A stretch of 64,000 nt of DNA from Propionibacterium sp. oral taxon 192 str. F0372 (GCF_000413315.1 NZ_KE340297.1:929013-993012), one strand, 5' to 3'. Positions 9,049 to 18,847 are shown, counted from the first letter of the stretch. Numbers and translations are program-made. Notes: generated by a model not told the origin, from the sequence alone.

Positions 9049-10428
9049 GTGTCTGCCACTGATGACGACGTGCTGGCGAAGGCATGGGCGAAAGCCCTCG
9101 CGCAGTTCCCGACCTCAACCAGGGCACTGGTCAAGCACGTCACCCCCTCCATGGTCAACGAATCCCTGGTTCTCATCCCGGTCGCCAACGACTTTGCCCG
9201 CAACCGTCTGGAGACCGAACAACGAACGATGATCGAGGATCTGCTGTGGGATACCTTCTCCCGCCAGGTGCAGATCGCGGTCACCGTCGAACCTGACCAG
9301 GAACTCGACCTTCTGCCCCCCGAGCCCCCCGCGGTTGAGGAGGTACCGGTCACTGGACCGACCGGTTCACCGGGTGAAGCGCGCACCAAACCCACTGCCG
9401 ATTCCGGCTCGCCGTTGCATCCGCGCTATACCTTCGACAACTTCGTCGTGGGAGAGTCGAACCGGATGGCCCACGCCGCTGCCACTCGCGTCGCCGAAGA
9501 GCCCGGCACGAACTACAACCCATTGATGATCTATGGGCCTTCCGGACTGGGCAAAACCCACCTGCTGCACGCCATTGGACACTTCGTACGGGAGTTCCAG
9601 CCCGACCTCGTCGTGCGCTACGTCTCCACCGAAGAGATGACCAATGAGTTCATCAATGCGATCCAGCAAGGCACGATGGCTGCTTTCCGGCGTGCTTACC
9701 GCGACGTTGATGTATTGCTGATCGACGACATCCAGATCTTGGAGGGTAAAGACCAGACCCAGGAGGAGTTCTTCCACACGTTCAACACCCTCTACAACGC
9801 ACAGAAACAGATCGTGATGACCTCCGATCGGGCACCCAAGGATTTGAAGACCCTCGACGATCGCCTGCGTAGTCGCTTCGAGTGGGGCCTGACCACCGAC
9901 ATGCAGTTACCCTCAGTGGAAACCCGTCTGGTGATCTTGCGTCGCAAGGTTGCCTCGGACAATCTGCAAGTTCCCGACGACGTGCTGGAGTTCATCGCCG
10001 CCACCATCAACACCAACATCCGGGAGCTGGAGGGAGCGTTACTCAATGTGAGCGCCCATGCCTCGCTGGACGGGCGCCCGGTCAACATGGATGTGGCCCG
10101 GGCGGTGATGGCCGACGTCATCTCCACGACGAAGACCACTCAGGTGAGCCCCGAGCAGATCATCGCCGCCACCGCCGAGTATTTTGGTATCACGGTCGAG
10201 GAGTTGACCGGTACTTCCCGCGTCAAAGCGATCATTATCCCTCGTCAGATAGCGATGTATCTATGTCGCCAGCTGACAGACAGGTCACTGCCGGCGATCT
10301 CGAAGCCATTCAACAAGGATCACACCACGGTGATGCACAATGTCGACAAGGTCGCCAAACTCATCGCCGAGGACCGTTCGGTCTACTCCCAAGTGAACGA
10401 ACTCACCAACCGGATCACCACCGCCTGA
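9049..10428 (+). CDS. dnaA: Chromosomal replication initiator DnaA
   Basis: AAA+ initiator that binds DnaA boxes and melts the origin. Start taken as GTG 9049 (VSATDDDVLAKAW), behind AGGAAG, giving 459 residues; ATG 8956 would add 31 residues that look unlike domain I and overlap DnaA boxes. Domain I spans about residues 1-75, then an acidic/proline linker. The AAA+ core has Walker A GPSGLGKT near 163-170 and Walker B LLIDDIQ. Domain IV carries the DNA-binding signature DHTTVMHNVDKV. Confidence 0.96.
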   Translation: MSATDDDVLAKAWAKALAQFPTSTRALVKHVTPSMVNESLVLIPVANDFARNRLETEQRTMIEDLLWDTFSRQVQIAVTVEPDQELDLLPPEPPAVEEVPVTGPTGSPGEARTKPTADSGSPLHPRYTFDNFVVGESNRMAHAAATRVAEEPGTNYNPLMIYGPSGLGKTHLLHAIGHFVREFQPDLVVRYVSTEEMTNEFINAIQQGTMAAFRRAYRDVDVLLIDDIQILEGKDQTQEEFFHTFNTLYNAQKQIVMTSDRAPKDLKTLDDRLRSRFEWGLTTDMQLPSVETRLVILRRKVASDNLQVPDDVLEFIAATINTNIRELEGALLNVSAHASLDGRPVNMDVARAVMADVISTTKTTQVSPEQIIAATAEYFGITVEELTGTSRVKAIIIPRQIAMYLCRQLTDRSLPAISKPFNKDHTTVMHNVDKVAKLIAEDRSVYSQVNELTNRITTA

Positions 10429-10896
10429 TCCGTATCTGCTTGCGGCCAACAGGTTTCGTGACTGGAGCGAGCCAACCAATCTGGCAACTCATGCCCTGGA
10501 TCACCGATTCGTCCCGGTACCTCAAGAATGCGCCGTCTGTGAGCACTATGACCACCCGTTCACGAGCCCTCTTCATTGCGCAACCCCTGTGGACAACTCT
10601 CCTGTGCGGTGTACAACCCTGTGCTCAGGGTTGGGGATATCACGGCACGGGCCAGCCTCTGACAGTGCCTGTCCACACAACCCACCGAGGCATCCACCAA
10701 GGATCAACAACTCATACACATGGCTCGTTCTGGTACCACAAGCCTTGATGGAGGCAATCCACAGATTCCACAACGCCTATCACCACTACGAGATCTACAT
10801 ACATCGTCATAGACCTCACAAGTAACCATGGTGGAAAGAACCTTTTCGTAGTGAGCCAACGTCTGCCTATGGTTGGGGGCACTGAAGGGAGATTCC
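10429..10896. other. Probable oriC (dnaA downstream region)
   Basis: 468 bases without a gene directly after dnaA, the usual actinobacterial oriC site. A perfect TTGTCCACA box lies on the minus strand at 10588-10596. Further matches are CTGTCCACA at 10669-10677, CAATCCACA at 10755-10763 and GATTCCACA at 10764-10772. The stretch near 10790-10850 is relatively AT-rich and could be the unwinding element. An ABC exporter rather than dnaN follows. Confidence 0.75.
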
Positions 10897-11787
10897 ATGG
10901 AACCGCTCGCAGCACGTGCCGAAAAACTGGTCAAGATCTATGGCCGGGGTGATGCTCAGGTGGTCGCCCTCGCCGAGGTCGACATCGGCTTCGTATCAGG
11001 TGCCTTCACTGCGGTCATGGGACCGTCGGGATCGGGTAAGTCGACGCTGATGCACTGCATCGCCGGATTGGATAAGCCGAGTTCGGGGCGGGTGTTCATC
11101 GACGATACGGAGATCGGATCACTCAACGATAAGAAGCTCACTGCGTTGCGTCGCGACCGGATCGGTTTCATCTTCCAGTCCTTCAACCTGGTCCCCACCC
11201 TCACGGCCAAGGAGAACATCCTGCTTCCCCTAGCCATCGCGGGCCACAAAGCCGACAACGCTTGGTTCGAGCAAGTGGTCTCCACCGTAGGGCTTGGTGA
11301 CCGGCTCAAGCACAAGCCTAATCAACTCTCCGGCGGTCAACAGCAGCGAGTCGCCTGTGCCAGGGCACTGTTGTCACGACCCAGCATCATCTTCGCCGAC
11401 GAACCCACCGGGAATCTCGATTCGGGCTCCTCGGCGGAGGTACTGGCCTTCCTGCGACGCAGCGTTGAGGAATTGGGCCAGACCATCGTCATGGTCACCC
11501 ATGATGCTTTCGCTGCCTCTCACGCCAATCGTGCGGTCTTTTTGGCCGATGGCCGCATCGTCGATGATATGGCGGATCCGACCCGTGAGACTGTACTGCA
11601 GCGCATGGGAAAGATGGATCGGCCGATGATCCGGCCTTCCGGGCCACGAGGTTTTTCCCACTTCGGCCAGGACTCGACTCCTACTAGCCCGCCACCCCCT
11701 CCACCAGCCACCGAAACGGTGCAGATGGGATCAGCAGAACCCCTGGGCAGTTTCCCCTCGCATGCTCGCAGGGCTGCTGAGGACTGA
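10897..11787 (+). CDS. ABC transporter ATP-binding protein, MacB/LolD type
   Basis: ATPase subunit of a type VII (MacB-like) ABC system, paired with the permease two bases downstream. Walker A GPSGSGKST, signature LSGGQQQR and Walker B IIFADEPTGNLDS are all intact. ATG 10897 follows GAAGGGAG. 296 residues: the usual core of about 230 is followed by a proline/serine-rich tail (TSPPPPPPATE) not typical of LolD. Cargo is not predictable; candidates are antimicrobial peptides, lipoproteins or envelope signalling. Confidence 0.92.
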   Translation: MEPLAARAEKLVKIYGRGDAQVVALAEVDIGFVSGAFTAVMGPSGSGKSTLMHCIAGLDKPSSGRVFIDDTEIGSLNDKKLTALRRDRIGFIFQSFNLVPTLTAKENILLPLAIAGHKADNAWFEQVVSTVGLGDRLKHKPNQLSGGQQQRVACARALLSRPSIIFADEPTGNLDSGSSAEVLAFLRRSVEELGQTIVMVTHDAFAASHANRAVFLADGRIVDDMADPTRETVLQRMGKMDRPMIRPSGPRGFSHFGQDSTPTSPPPPPPATETVQMGSAEPLGSFPSHARRAAED

Positions 11788-11789
11788 CC

Positions 11790-14366
11790 ATGTTCAAGGC
11801 ATCCCTGCGTTCGGTGCTCGGACACCTGCCGCGTTTTCTATTGTCGTCATTGGCTGTGGTGCTCGGTATCGCCTTCATGGTTGGTTCCCTGACCTTCACA
11901 GGCATGCTCAAGCAGAGCATCAAGCAGTTAACCACTTCCGCGATTCCAGACATCGCCATCTCCCGGAAGGGCACTTACGAATCCGACACGACTGTCTCCT
12001 TCTCCTCCCAGCAGATGTTGCAGGAGTCTGACTTTGCTCCAGTCTCCAGGGTCGACGGGGTGGTGAGTATCGATGGCGTCTTATCGAATCCCGGGGTGTA
12101 TCCGCTGAACGCTGAGGGACGAGTCGCCTCGGCCTCCCAGGCTCCGGGTCTAGGTTTCTCCTGGATGACGGCCCCCGCCTACGGGGGCCAGCCCGGGATC
12201 GTCGTCGTCGAGGGGCATGAGCCCACATCTTCCCAAGAGGTGGCCGTCGATCCACAGACCTATCGGAAACTTGGCGTCAGTTTGGGTGAACAGATCCGCA
12301 TCGCTACCCCACAGGAAACCATCACCCGCACCTTGGTCGGCACCGCCACATTCGGCAATTCCAGCGGTGTAGGGGCTTCCTATACGTTTTTCACCACCGA
12401 GGATGCCCAGCGGGTGCTGTTGGGCGAGGGCATCACCGGTTTCCAGATGGGTTGGGTTACCCTCGACGAGAATCGGCGCGACGAGGACTCTCGCCGCCAG
12501 ATCGTTGACGAAATCAACAAGGTGCTGCCCGAGGGATGGGAGGCAACCGACGGCGGCAAGGTGGCCGAGTTTAACTCCAGCTACATCGACAAATCCCTCA
12601 GTTTCGTCAACACCTTCCTCTTGGTCTTCGCAGGGATCGGATTGGTAGTCGCCATCTTCCTGATCGTTAATACCTTCTCCATCCTCGTTGCCCAGCGGGG
12701 ACGAGAACTCGCCTTGCTGCGTGCCCTAGGAGCCAGCCGAGGCCAGGTGTCGCGTTCGGTGCTCTTCGAGTCCCTGGTCATCGGCCTGATAGGTTCGGCT
12801 GGGGGTTTGGGCCTGGGTTGTTTGCTGGCCTGGGGCATCTCCTGGGCGATGAGCCAAAGTGGCGTGGACATGTCCACCGCATCCCCGGTTCCTTCCCTGT
12901 CCACCGTCATCGCTGCCTTGGTGGTTGGCATCTTGGTCACAGTGGCATCGGCCTGGTTCCCTGCGCAACGCGGGTCACGGATTCCGCCGGTGGTGGCCAT
13001 GACTGGTCAGCTGGACAATGACCGGCCACGGTTCGGGCGCAAGGAGATCATGTTCATCGGCTTGGGCTTGATGGGATTGGGATCGATGCTCGCTGGAACC
13101 TTGTGGCTGGATGAGGATGGGGCCTTTCTGGTGGGTCTGGGTGCCGTCTTGCTGCTCATCTCAATGACCACGACCGGTGCGATCATCGGTACCCCACTGC
13201 TGTGGCTCTTGGGAGGCCTGTGGCGCCTGGTGTTCCGTACCCCGGGCAAGCTGGCGTCTCTCAACACCAAACGTCATCCGCGCCGCACGGCCTCGACGGC
13301 CACCGCCTTGGTGGTGGGGCTCACCTTGGTATCGACGATATCGATACTCGGTTCCTCCACCATCGCTTCAGTACGGTCCCTTGCCGGAGACATGATGCAT
13401 GAAGATTTCCGAATCACCCCCGCGAGTGCCTTCACCGGGATGCCGGGCTCGTTGGTGGATCGTTTCGCCGAGATCGACGGGGTGAAGACCGTCATTGCAC
13501 AACGCACGTTGTACACCGTTGATGCCGAGAAGAAGTCCGTGACCATCACCGGTGTAGATCCCCAGTTCTTAGGCGCGACGTTGACCATGACCATCGTTGA
13601 TGGACAGGAGTACACCGACAACGAAGGGGAGGCGATCATTTCCAGGAAGTATGCCGATTCCCACTCCCTCAAGGTCGGTGACATCCATGAAGTCACAAGC
13701 CCGGCAACCGTCGCTGCCTATGGGCTTCGTATCGTTGGCATTTTCGAGGTCCCGGAGGGAATGCAGTCACCGTCGGTGATGACCGGGATGACGACGATGA
13801 CCGCGCTGGGGGCCTCCGGATCGTTGTCGACGGTCGGTATCACTTTGACCGAGGATGCAGACCGGGATGCGGTCAAGCAGCAGCTCACTGATGCACTGGC
13901 TGACCAGCCCATGCTCAAGGTTGAAGACCGCGACGAATTCGTCGATTCACAGACCTCGACGATCAACACCACCCTCAACACGATCTATGCGCTATTGGGG
14001 CTGGCCATCGTCATTGCGATCTTGGGCATTGTCAACACCTTGGTGCTGTCGACGATCGAACGCACCCGGGAACTGGGACTGCTGCGTGCCGTTGGGATGC
14101 AGAGATCCCAGCTGCGCCGGATGATTGCTCTGGAATCCATCACCATCGCCTTGCTCGGAGCCGTGCTGGGGGTGGGTCTTGGCCTGAGTGTGGGAATCTG
14201 TCTGCAACATGTCCTGGTCAACCAGGGGCTTCGGGTATTGGCGATCAACTGGACGCTGGTGGCGGTGTGCATGGGTGGGGCAGTCCTGGTGGGTGTGCTG
14301 GCTGCTGTTTCCCCAGCCAGGCGGGCCGCAAGAATGAACATTCTTGATGCCATCGCCCATGAATGA
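11790..14366 (+). CDS. FtsX-like ABC transporter permease
   Basis: 858-residue permease with duplicated architecture. An N-terminal membrane segment (about 15-35) is followed by a large extracytoplasmic domain to about 270 and three membrane segments (about 275-390). Further central segments lead to a second extracytoplasmic domain and three final segments (about 730-850). Conserved FtsX motifs RGRELALLRALGASRGQV and RTRELGLLRAVGMQRSQL mark the two halves. Overlaps nothing but lies two bases from its ATPase, so the pair is an operon. Its place between dnaA and dnaN is unusual. Confidence 0.9.
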   Translation: MFKASLRSVLGHLPRFLLSSLAVVLGIAFMVGSLTFTGMLKQSIKQLTTSAIPDIAISRKGTYESDTTVSFSSQQMLQESDFAPVSRVDGVVSIDGVLSNPGVYPLNAEGRVASASQAPGLGFSWMTAPAYGGQPGIVVVEGHEPTSSQEVAVDPQTYRKLGVSLGEQIRIATPQETITRTLVGTATFGNSSGVGASYTFFTTEDAQRVLLGEGITGFQMGWVTLDENRRDEDSRRQIVDEINKVLPEGWEATDGGKVAEFNSSYIDKSLSFVNTFLLVFAGIGLVVAIFLIVNTFSILVAQRGRELALLRALGASRGQVSRSVLFESLVIGLIGSAGGLGLGCLLAWGISWAMSQSGVDMSTASPVPSLSTVIAALVVGILVTVASAWFPAQRGSRIPPVVAMTGQLDNDRPRFGRKEIMFIGLGLMGLGSMLAGTLWLDEDGAFLVGLGAVLLLISMTTTGAIIGTPLLWLLGGLWRLVFRTPGKLASLNTKRHPRRTASTATALVVGLTLVSTISILGSSTIASVRSLAGDMMHEDFRITPASAFTGMPGSLVDRFAEIDGVKTVIAQRTLYTVDAEKKSVTITGVDPQFLGATLTMTIVDGQEYTDNEGEAIISRKYADSHSLKVGDIHEVTSPATVAAYGLRIVGIFEVPEGMQSPSVMTGMTTMTALGASGSLSTVGITLTEDADRDAVKQQLTDALADQPMLKVEDRDEFVDSQTSTINTTLNTIYALLGLAIVIAILGIVNTLVLSTIERTRELGLLRAVGMQRSQLRRMIALESITIALLGAVLGVGLGLSVGICLQHVLVNQGLRVLAINWTLVAVCMGGAVLVGVLAAVSPARRAARMNILDAIAHE

Positions 14367-14480
14367 CGATTCGATGACGAACCTCGGCTCGTCGGTGGTG
14401 GGAGCTTGCCGATCCAGTCGTTATGATCTGATCCAAAGAATGCTCGACAGCAGTGGTCGGCCCAGAAGTGAGGAAGCAGC

Positions 14481-15641
14481 GTGAAGATCCGTCTTGAACG
14501 TGATGCCATGGCCGAGGCCGTTGCCTGGGCCGCCCGTTCACTGCCGTCACGGCCCTCTGTGCCGATCCTTGCGGGTCTGCTCATCAAGGCCGATGCCAAT
14601 GGCGTGACGATGAGTTCCTTCGATTATGAGACCTCCGCCCAGGTGCAGGTCACCGCACACGTTGTCGACGAGGGGGAGGTGCTCGTCTCTGGGCGGTTGC
14701 TCGCCGACATCGCCAAGTCACTGCCAGCAAAACCGGTTGAATTCACCGCCGACGCGAGTCGTGCCGAGCTGGTGTGCGGATCGGCCAGGTTCACCTTGCA
14801 GACCCTCCCGGTCGAGGACTACCCAGAGTTGCCGGAGATGCCTTCGGCCACCGGGGAGATTGGGTCCGGTGACTTCGCCCAGGCGATCTCTCAGGTCGTG
14901 GTGGCTGCTGGCCGCGACGAGTTGTTGCCGGTGTTCACCGGTGTGCGGGTCGAGATCGAGGGGGAGAGGATTTCTCTGCTAGCCACCGACCGCTACCGCA
15001 TGGCCCTCAAGGAACTCGTCTGGAAGCCTGGATCGACGTCCACCCGGGGTGCGGCCCTGGTACCGGCCCGGGTGCTGTCCGAGGCTGCTCGCTCGATGGC
15101 TTCCGGCGAGGTGATCTCGGTGGCCCTGTCAAACCCGGATGTGGGAGAGGGACTCATCGGTTTGGAAGGTCACGGGAATGGCGCATCCCGCCAGCTCACC
15201 ACCCGGCTGCTGGGTGGAGAGTTCCCCAAGGTACGTCACATCATGGACATCCAGCCCACCTTGACGGTGCGCTGTCGCACCGATGAATTGGTCGCCTCGG
15301 TGAAGCGCGTCGCCTTGGTGGCCGAGCGTAACTCCCCGCTGCGGATGCTCATCGGCGACGATCAGATCGCCCTTGAGGCCGCATCCGGTGAGCAGGCCCA
15401 GGCTTCCGAGGCAGTGGCCGCCGAGGTGACCAACATCGCAGGCGGTGAACCTGCTTTGTCAGCGGCTGGTTTCAACCCGCACTACCTGGTCGACGCCTTG
15501 GGTGCGGTGGGTACCCCGTGGGTGCATTTCTCCTTCACGGCTGCGGGCAAGCCCTGCCTGGTGCAGGGGGTCAATGATGCCGATGCCGAGCCGGACACCG
15601 ACTACAAGCACGTCATCATGCTGATGCGGTTGCCGAGCTGA
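14481..15641 (+). CDS. dnaN: DNA polymerase III beta subunit (sliding clamp)
   Basis: Ring-shaped processivity clamp. 386 residues, family length, three clamp domains. N-terminal MKIRLERDAMAEAVAWAARS and C-terminal MLMRL are typical. GTG start follows GAGGAAG. Convergent tetR ends 11 bases downstream. Normally adjacent to dnaA but displaced here by 4 kb. Confidence 0.95.
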   Translation: MKIRLERDAMAEAVAWAARSLPSRPSVPILAGLLIKADANGVTMSSFDYETSAQVQVTAHVVDEGEVLVSGRLLADIAKSLPAKPVEFTADASRAELVCGSARFTLQTLPVEDYPELPEMPSATGEIGSGDFAQAISQVVVAAGRDELLPVFTGVRVEIEGERISLLATDRYRMALKELVWKPGSTSTRGAALVPARVLSEAARSMASGEVISVALSNPDVGEGLIGLEGHGNGASRQLTTRLLGGEFPKVRHIMDIQPTLTVRCRTDELVASVKRVALVAERNSPLRMLIGDDQIALEAASGEQAQASEAVAAEVTNIAGGEPALSAAGFNPHYLVDALGAVGTPWVHFSFTAAGKPCLVQGVNDADAEPDTDYKHVIMLMRLPS

Positions 15642-15652
15642 GTACCGGGAAT

Positions 15653-16531
15653 TCAACTGGAGAATGACCGATCGGATTCGTCGGCTCCGGGCAGGTCATC
15701 GTTTTCCGAGTGGGCCATCATCAGATGCACTTGCTGCTCGAAGATCCTCACAGATCTCATCAGGGTCTCGTGGTTCCACTCGATCGAGGGATTGGGTTCC
15801 AGATGGTCCAGCAATACCCGGGTGAGCATGATCTCCGGTTGTGACCACATGACCGTCTCGGTGGAGTCGAACATCATCGCCGGGTGACGTTCGTCGAGCC
15901 ATCCAGGATCTGGCAAGGCGCGCAGTACCACTCCCTTCATCATGGTTCCCATCGCCACTGCCATCGCCTTGAAGTCTTGACCGTGGGTGAGCCGGTAACC
16001 CACCATGACAGCGAGGTTGCCGTAGATTTCTGCTCGGCGTTGGTCCATCTGCTGTTCGGCCGAACGCAATGCCTCTGCCACTCGGTTCCGCAGCCTCGGT
16101 GGTTGCAGGGTGTGATGGGCGGCCGACAAGGACAACATCATCTGCCATTTCACCGAACCTGATAGCCGACGGATGTCGGCGTCGAGAGAGGTCCGTAGGG
16201 CTTCCACGACGAGATTGCGCCGCCCTTGTTCAGTGGCTAGGGCATCGAGGCGTTCAATGACCATTTCGACAAGACGTTTGAGATCCTGGTCGTCCTCGGG
16301 GATCAGCGATATGCGGTGCAGGGCAGTTTCCAGCACCTCACCGATGAACTCCTCACGATGTGGCCACCGCCGGTAGGCAGTCGCCCTGGAAACTCCAGAG
16401 GCAGCGATGAATTCCTCCATTCGGATGTTCTCGAATGCCACGCTCAGCCCTTGGGTGGCTAAGGTCTCGACGCCCAAGTCAATCATCTTGTCCGCAGCTC
16501 TGGTGTGGGGCTTGTGCTCACCGGTCTTCAT
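15653..16531 (-). CDS. TetR-family transcriptional regulator
   Basis: DNA-binding repressor with an N-terminal helix-turn-helix (IRMEEFIAASGVSRATAYRRW) near residues 36-56 and a long all-helical ligand domain; about 292 residues is large for TetR. ATG 16531 begins inside a perfect palindrome, so the protein would cover its own start when bound. No ribosome site precedes it, so the mRNA may be leaderless; a GTG start at 16564 is an alternative. Divergent from a cytochrome b5-like gene that it probably controls. Confidence 0.85.
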   Translation of the reverse strand: MKTGEHKPHTRAADKMIDLGVETLATQGLSVAFENIRMEEFIAASGVSRATAYRRWPHREEFIGEVLETALHRISLIPEDDQDLKRLVEMVIERLDALATEQGRRNLVVEALRTSLDADIRRLSGSVKWQMMLSLSAAHHTLQPPRLRNRVAEALRSAEQQMDQRRAEIYGNLAVMVGYRLTHGQDFKAMAVAMGTMMKGVVLRALPDPGWLDERHPAMMFDSTETVMWSQPEIMLTRVLLDHLEPNPSIEWNHETLMRSVRIFEQQVHLMMAHSENDDLPGADESDRSFSS

Positions 16532-16573
16532 GAGACATAGTGTCTCATATAACCGATGAGACACTATGTCTCA
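16531..16573. promoter_or_regulatory. Twin palindromic operators between tetR and the cyt b5-like gene
   Basis: Two 17-bp perfect palindromes, TGAGACATAGTGTCTCA (16531-16547) and its exact reverse complement TGAGACACTATGTCTCA (16557-16573), with centres 26 bp apart. This is the arrangement expected for TetR dimers repressing both divergent genes. Confidence 0.88.
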
Positions 16574-16586
16574 GACTGGAGGAATG

Positions 16587-16961
16587 ATGCGTCCCGTCAT
16601 CATCGTCGGCGTGATCGTGCTTGTCGCAGCGATGGCAACTGCCTTTTGGCTGTTCCGGCCGAATTCGAATGCAGGTGATACCTCGAAGCTGAACCGCAGT
16701 TTCACTCCCGCAGAACAACAACTTCTCGACACCGTTCACATCACGGCTGGGGAGCTGGCCACCGCCACCTGTGAAGCGGAGCAACGATGCTGGATTGCGG
16801 TCAACAAGGTCGTCTACGACGTCTCTGGTGTCCCCAGTTGGGCCAAGGGGACCCATCATGGGGTGAAGCCCGGTCACGACGTCACCGATTCCTTCGTCAA
16901 ATCCGGGCACCCGCTGTCCACCCTGCAGAAACTGCCGGTGGTCGGTTCCTTAGAAGCCTGA
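16587..16961 (+). CDS. Membrane-anchored cytochrome b5-like heme-binding domain protein
   Basis: One N-terminal membrane segment (VIIVGVIVLVAAMATAFWLF) followed by a roughly 80-residue domain. That domain shows VNKVVYDVSGVPSW, GTHHGVKPGHDVTDSF and a C-terminal SGHP...LPVVG, the cytochrome b5/heme-steroid-binding pattern with candidate axial histidines. The domain should face outside. ATG 16587 is four bases from GGAGGA; ATG 16584 and 16566 are alternatives, the latter inside the operator. Redox partner unknown. Start of regulation by the divergent TetR is inferred from the shared operators. Confidence 0.75.
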   Translation: MRPVIIVGVIVLVAAMATAFWLFRPNSNAGDTSKLNRSFTPAEQQLLDTVHITAGELATATCEAEQRCWIAVNKVVYDVSGVPSWAKGTHHGVKPGHDVTDSFVKSGHPLSTLQKLPVVGSLEA

Positions 16962-17118
16962 GCGACCGGCATCGAACGGGCAGTGTGGAGACAATGCCGT
17001 CACGTGATGCGGCACCGTGGTTTTCGGTCATTACCGGCACCCACAGGGCTGTGGACGTGCTGGTACCTGGTCGAACCGGGGGACGGCACCCTGGTGTCGC
17101 ACCACCTATGCTTGGGCC

Positions 17119-18246
17119 ATGTTCGTCTCCCGGCTGGAACTGAACCAGTTCCGTAACTACACCATGGCCGAGGTGGACCTGAGTCCGGGAGTGACGATCT
17201 TCCAGGGCCCCAACGGGCAGGGAAAGACGAACCTGGTGGAGGCCGTCGAATACCTGTCCCGGTTGGGTTCACACCGGGTGTCCGCCGATGCTCCGCTGGT
17301 TAAGACGGGGGAATCTCAGGCCATCGTGCGCGCCGAGGTTGTTGCCGGAGCCGATGACCCGCGCAGGCTGCTGTTGGAACTGGAGATCAACCCCGGCAAG
17401 GCCAATCGGGCCAGGATCAATCGGGGCACCCTGCCCCGCACCCATGATCTGCTCGGGGTGTTGCGCACCATCGTCTTCTCGCCGGAGGATCTCTCGGTGA
17501 TCAAGGGGGACCCGGCGGCCCGGCGCAGCTTCCTCGATGGGCTGGTAATCTCCCGGTGGCCACGGATGCTGGGGGTCAAACAGGATTACGAGAAAGTCCT
17601 GAAACAACGCAATGCCCTGCTCAAATCCTTGGTTGGGCGGAAGATGGACGAGGATGCGGGGATCACTCTTGAGGTCTGGGATGCCCAACTCGCCAGATAT
17701 GGTGCAGAATTACTGGCGGCCCGGCTAGACACCCTCGTCGAACTGCGGGAACCCACCGGTGACGCCTATCGAGCCATCGCACCGGTGAACAACTGGACCA
17801 ATGCCTCCTACCGTGCCAGCTTCGAGCTTTCCGATGACCCCACCGAGCTGGAAAGGGCCTTCGCCCAAGCCCTCACCGCACGTCGCCGCGACGAGTTAGC
17901 CAGGGGCCTCACCCTCGTCGGCCCGCATCGCGACGAGATCGTGCTCACCATCGGCGAGCTTCCCGCCAAAGGGTATGCCTCCCACGGTGAGTCCTGGTCC
18001 CTGGCCTTGGCCTTGAGGCTGGGAGCCTTCGAGTTGTTGCGTCGCGACGATATCGAGGCGGTGCTCATCTTGGACGATGTTTTCGCCGAGCTGGATGCCA
18101 TGCGCAGGCAACGTCTCGCCGAGGCGGTAAGCGGCGCCGAACAGGTGCTGGTCACTGCGGCGGTCTCCTCCGATGTGCCGGATGCGCTTGCTGGGGCCAG
18201 ATTCGATGTGCATGCTGGAACCATTAGTGAGCACCGGGAGCAGTGA
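17119..18246 (+). CDS. recF: DNA replication and repair protein RecF
   Basis: SMC-like ATPase that helps load RecA at gaps. 375 residues from ATG 17119 (MFVSRLELNQFRNY); longer in-frame starts encode unrelated sequence. Walker A GPNGQGKTN near residues 34-42, a signature-like segment near GYASHGESWSLALALRLG, and Walker B AVLILDDVFAELD. Stop overlaps the dciA start (TGATG). Confidence 0.95.
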   Translation: MFVSRLELNQFRNYTMAEVDLSPGVTIFQGPNGQGKTNLVEAVEYLSRLGSHRVSADAPLVKTGESQAIVRAEVVAGADDPRRLLLELEINPGKANRARINRGTLPRTHDLLGVLRTIVFSPEDLSVIKGDPAARRSFLDGLVISRWPRMLGVKQDYEKVLKQRNALLKSLVGRKMDEDAGITLEVWDAQLARYGAELLAARLDTLVELREPTGDAYRAIAPVNNWTNASYRASFELSDDPTELERAFAQALTARRRDELARGLTLVGPHRDEIVLTIGELPAKGYASHGESWSLALALRLGAFELLRRDDIEAVLILDDVFAELDAMRRQRLAEAVSGAEQVLVTAAVSSDVPDALAGARFDVHAGTISEHREQ

Positions 18247-18782
18247 TGGAACCCGACGACGAATTCCCCACCCTGCCGAAGATCGCCGGCTATGACCCGC
18301 TGGGTTCCGAGTTGGCCGACACCGTCTTGAGTAACGTGCTCGGTGTGCGGCCGCGACCCATCAGCCGCAAAACCCGGCATGCGGCCAATGAATCCCAGGA
18401 TTGGTCCGGGCCCGCTCCCGACGCCCGGGACCCGCAACTTCTAGGAGCAGCACTGGATGACCTGGTGGGCAGACGACGCTGGCGCAGGGAGATTGCAGTG
18501 CGTCGGGTGCTGGAGAGCTGGGAGCTGGTGGTGGGGGTGACCAATGCCGCTCATTCCCGCCCAGAAGGATATGTTGACAAGGTACTTCGAGTCAGGACCG
18601 ATTCCACTGCCTGGGCAACCGTATTACGTCGGATGGCACCGAGGATCATTGCCATGCTCAATGAACGGATCGGGCAGGAAACGGTAAAACGCTTGGAGAT
18701 CAAGGGCCCGGACGCCCCGAACTGGAAACATGGGCGACTGTCCATTGCCGATGGTCGCGGACCCCGCGATACCTACGGCTGA
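18246..18782 (+). CDS. dciA: DciA-type replicative helicase loader (DUF721)
   Basis: 178 residues with the DUF721/DciA domain in the C-terminal half: a helical WELVVG segment, KVLRVRTDSTAWATVLRRM and a closing KRLEIKGP. In actinobacteria this gene normally sits between recF and gyrB and loads DnaB. Here a four-gene block separates it from gyrB. ATG 18246 overlaps the recF stop behind GGGAG. Confidence 0.85.
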   Translation: MEPDDEFPTLPKIAGYDPLGSELADTVLSNVLGVRPRPISRKTRHAANESQDWSGPAPDARDPQLLGAALDDLVGRRRWRREIAVRRVLESWELVVGVTNAAHSRPEGYVDKVLRVRTDSTAWATVLRRMAPRIIAMLNERIGQETVKRLEIKGPDAPNWKHGRLSIADGRGPRDTYG

Positions 18783-18847
18783 GCAGACATTCCCTTGTTC
18801 CAGCGTGGTTGGACCATTGTTGGACCCCTGAAAGGTCACAATGAGAC

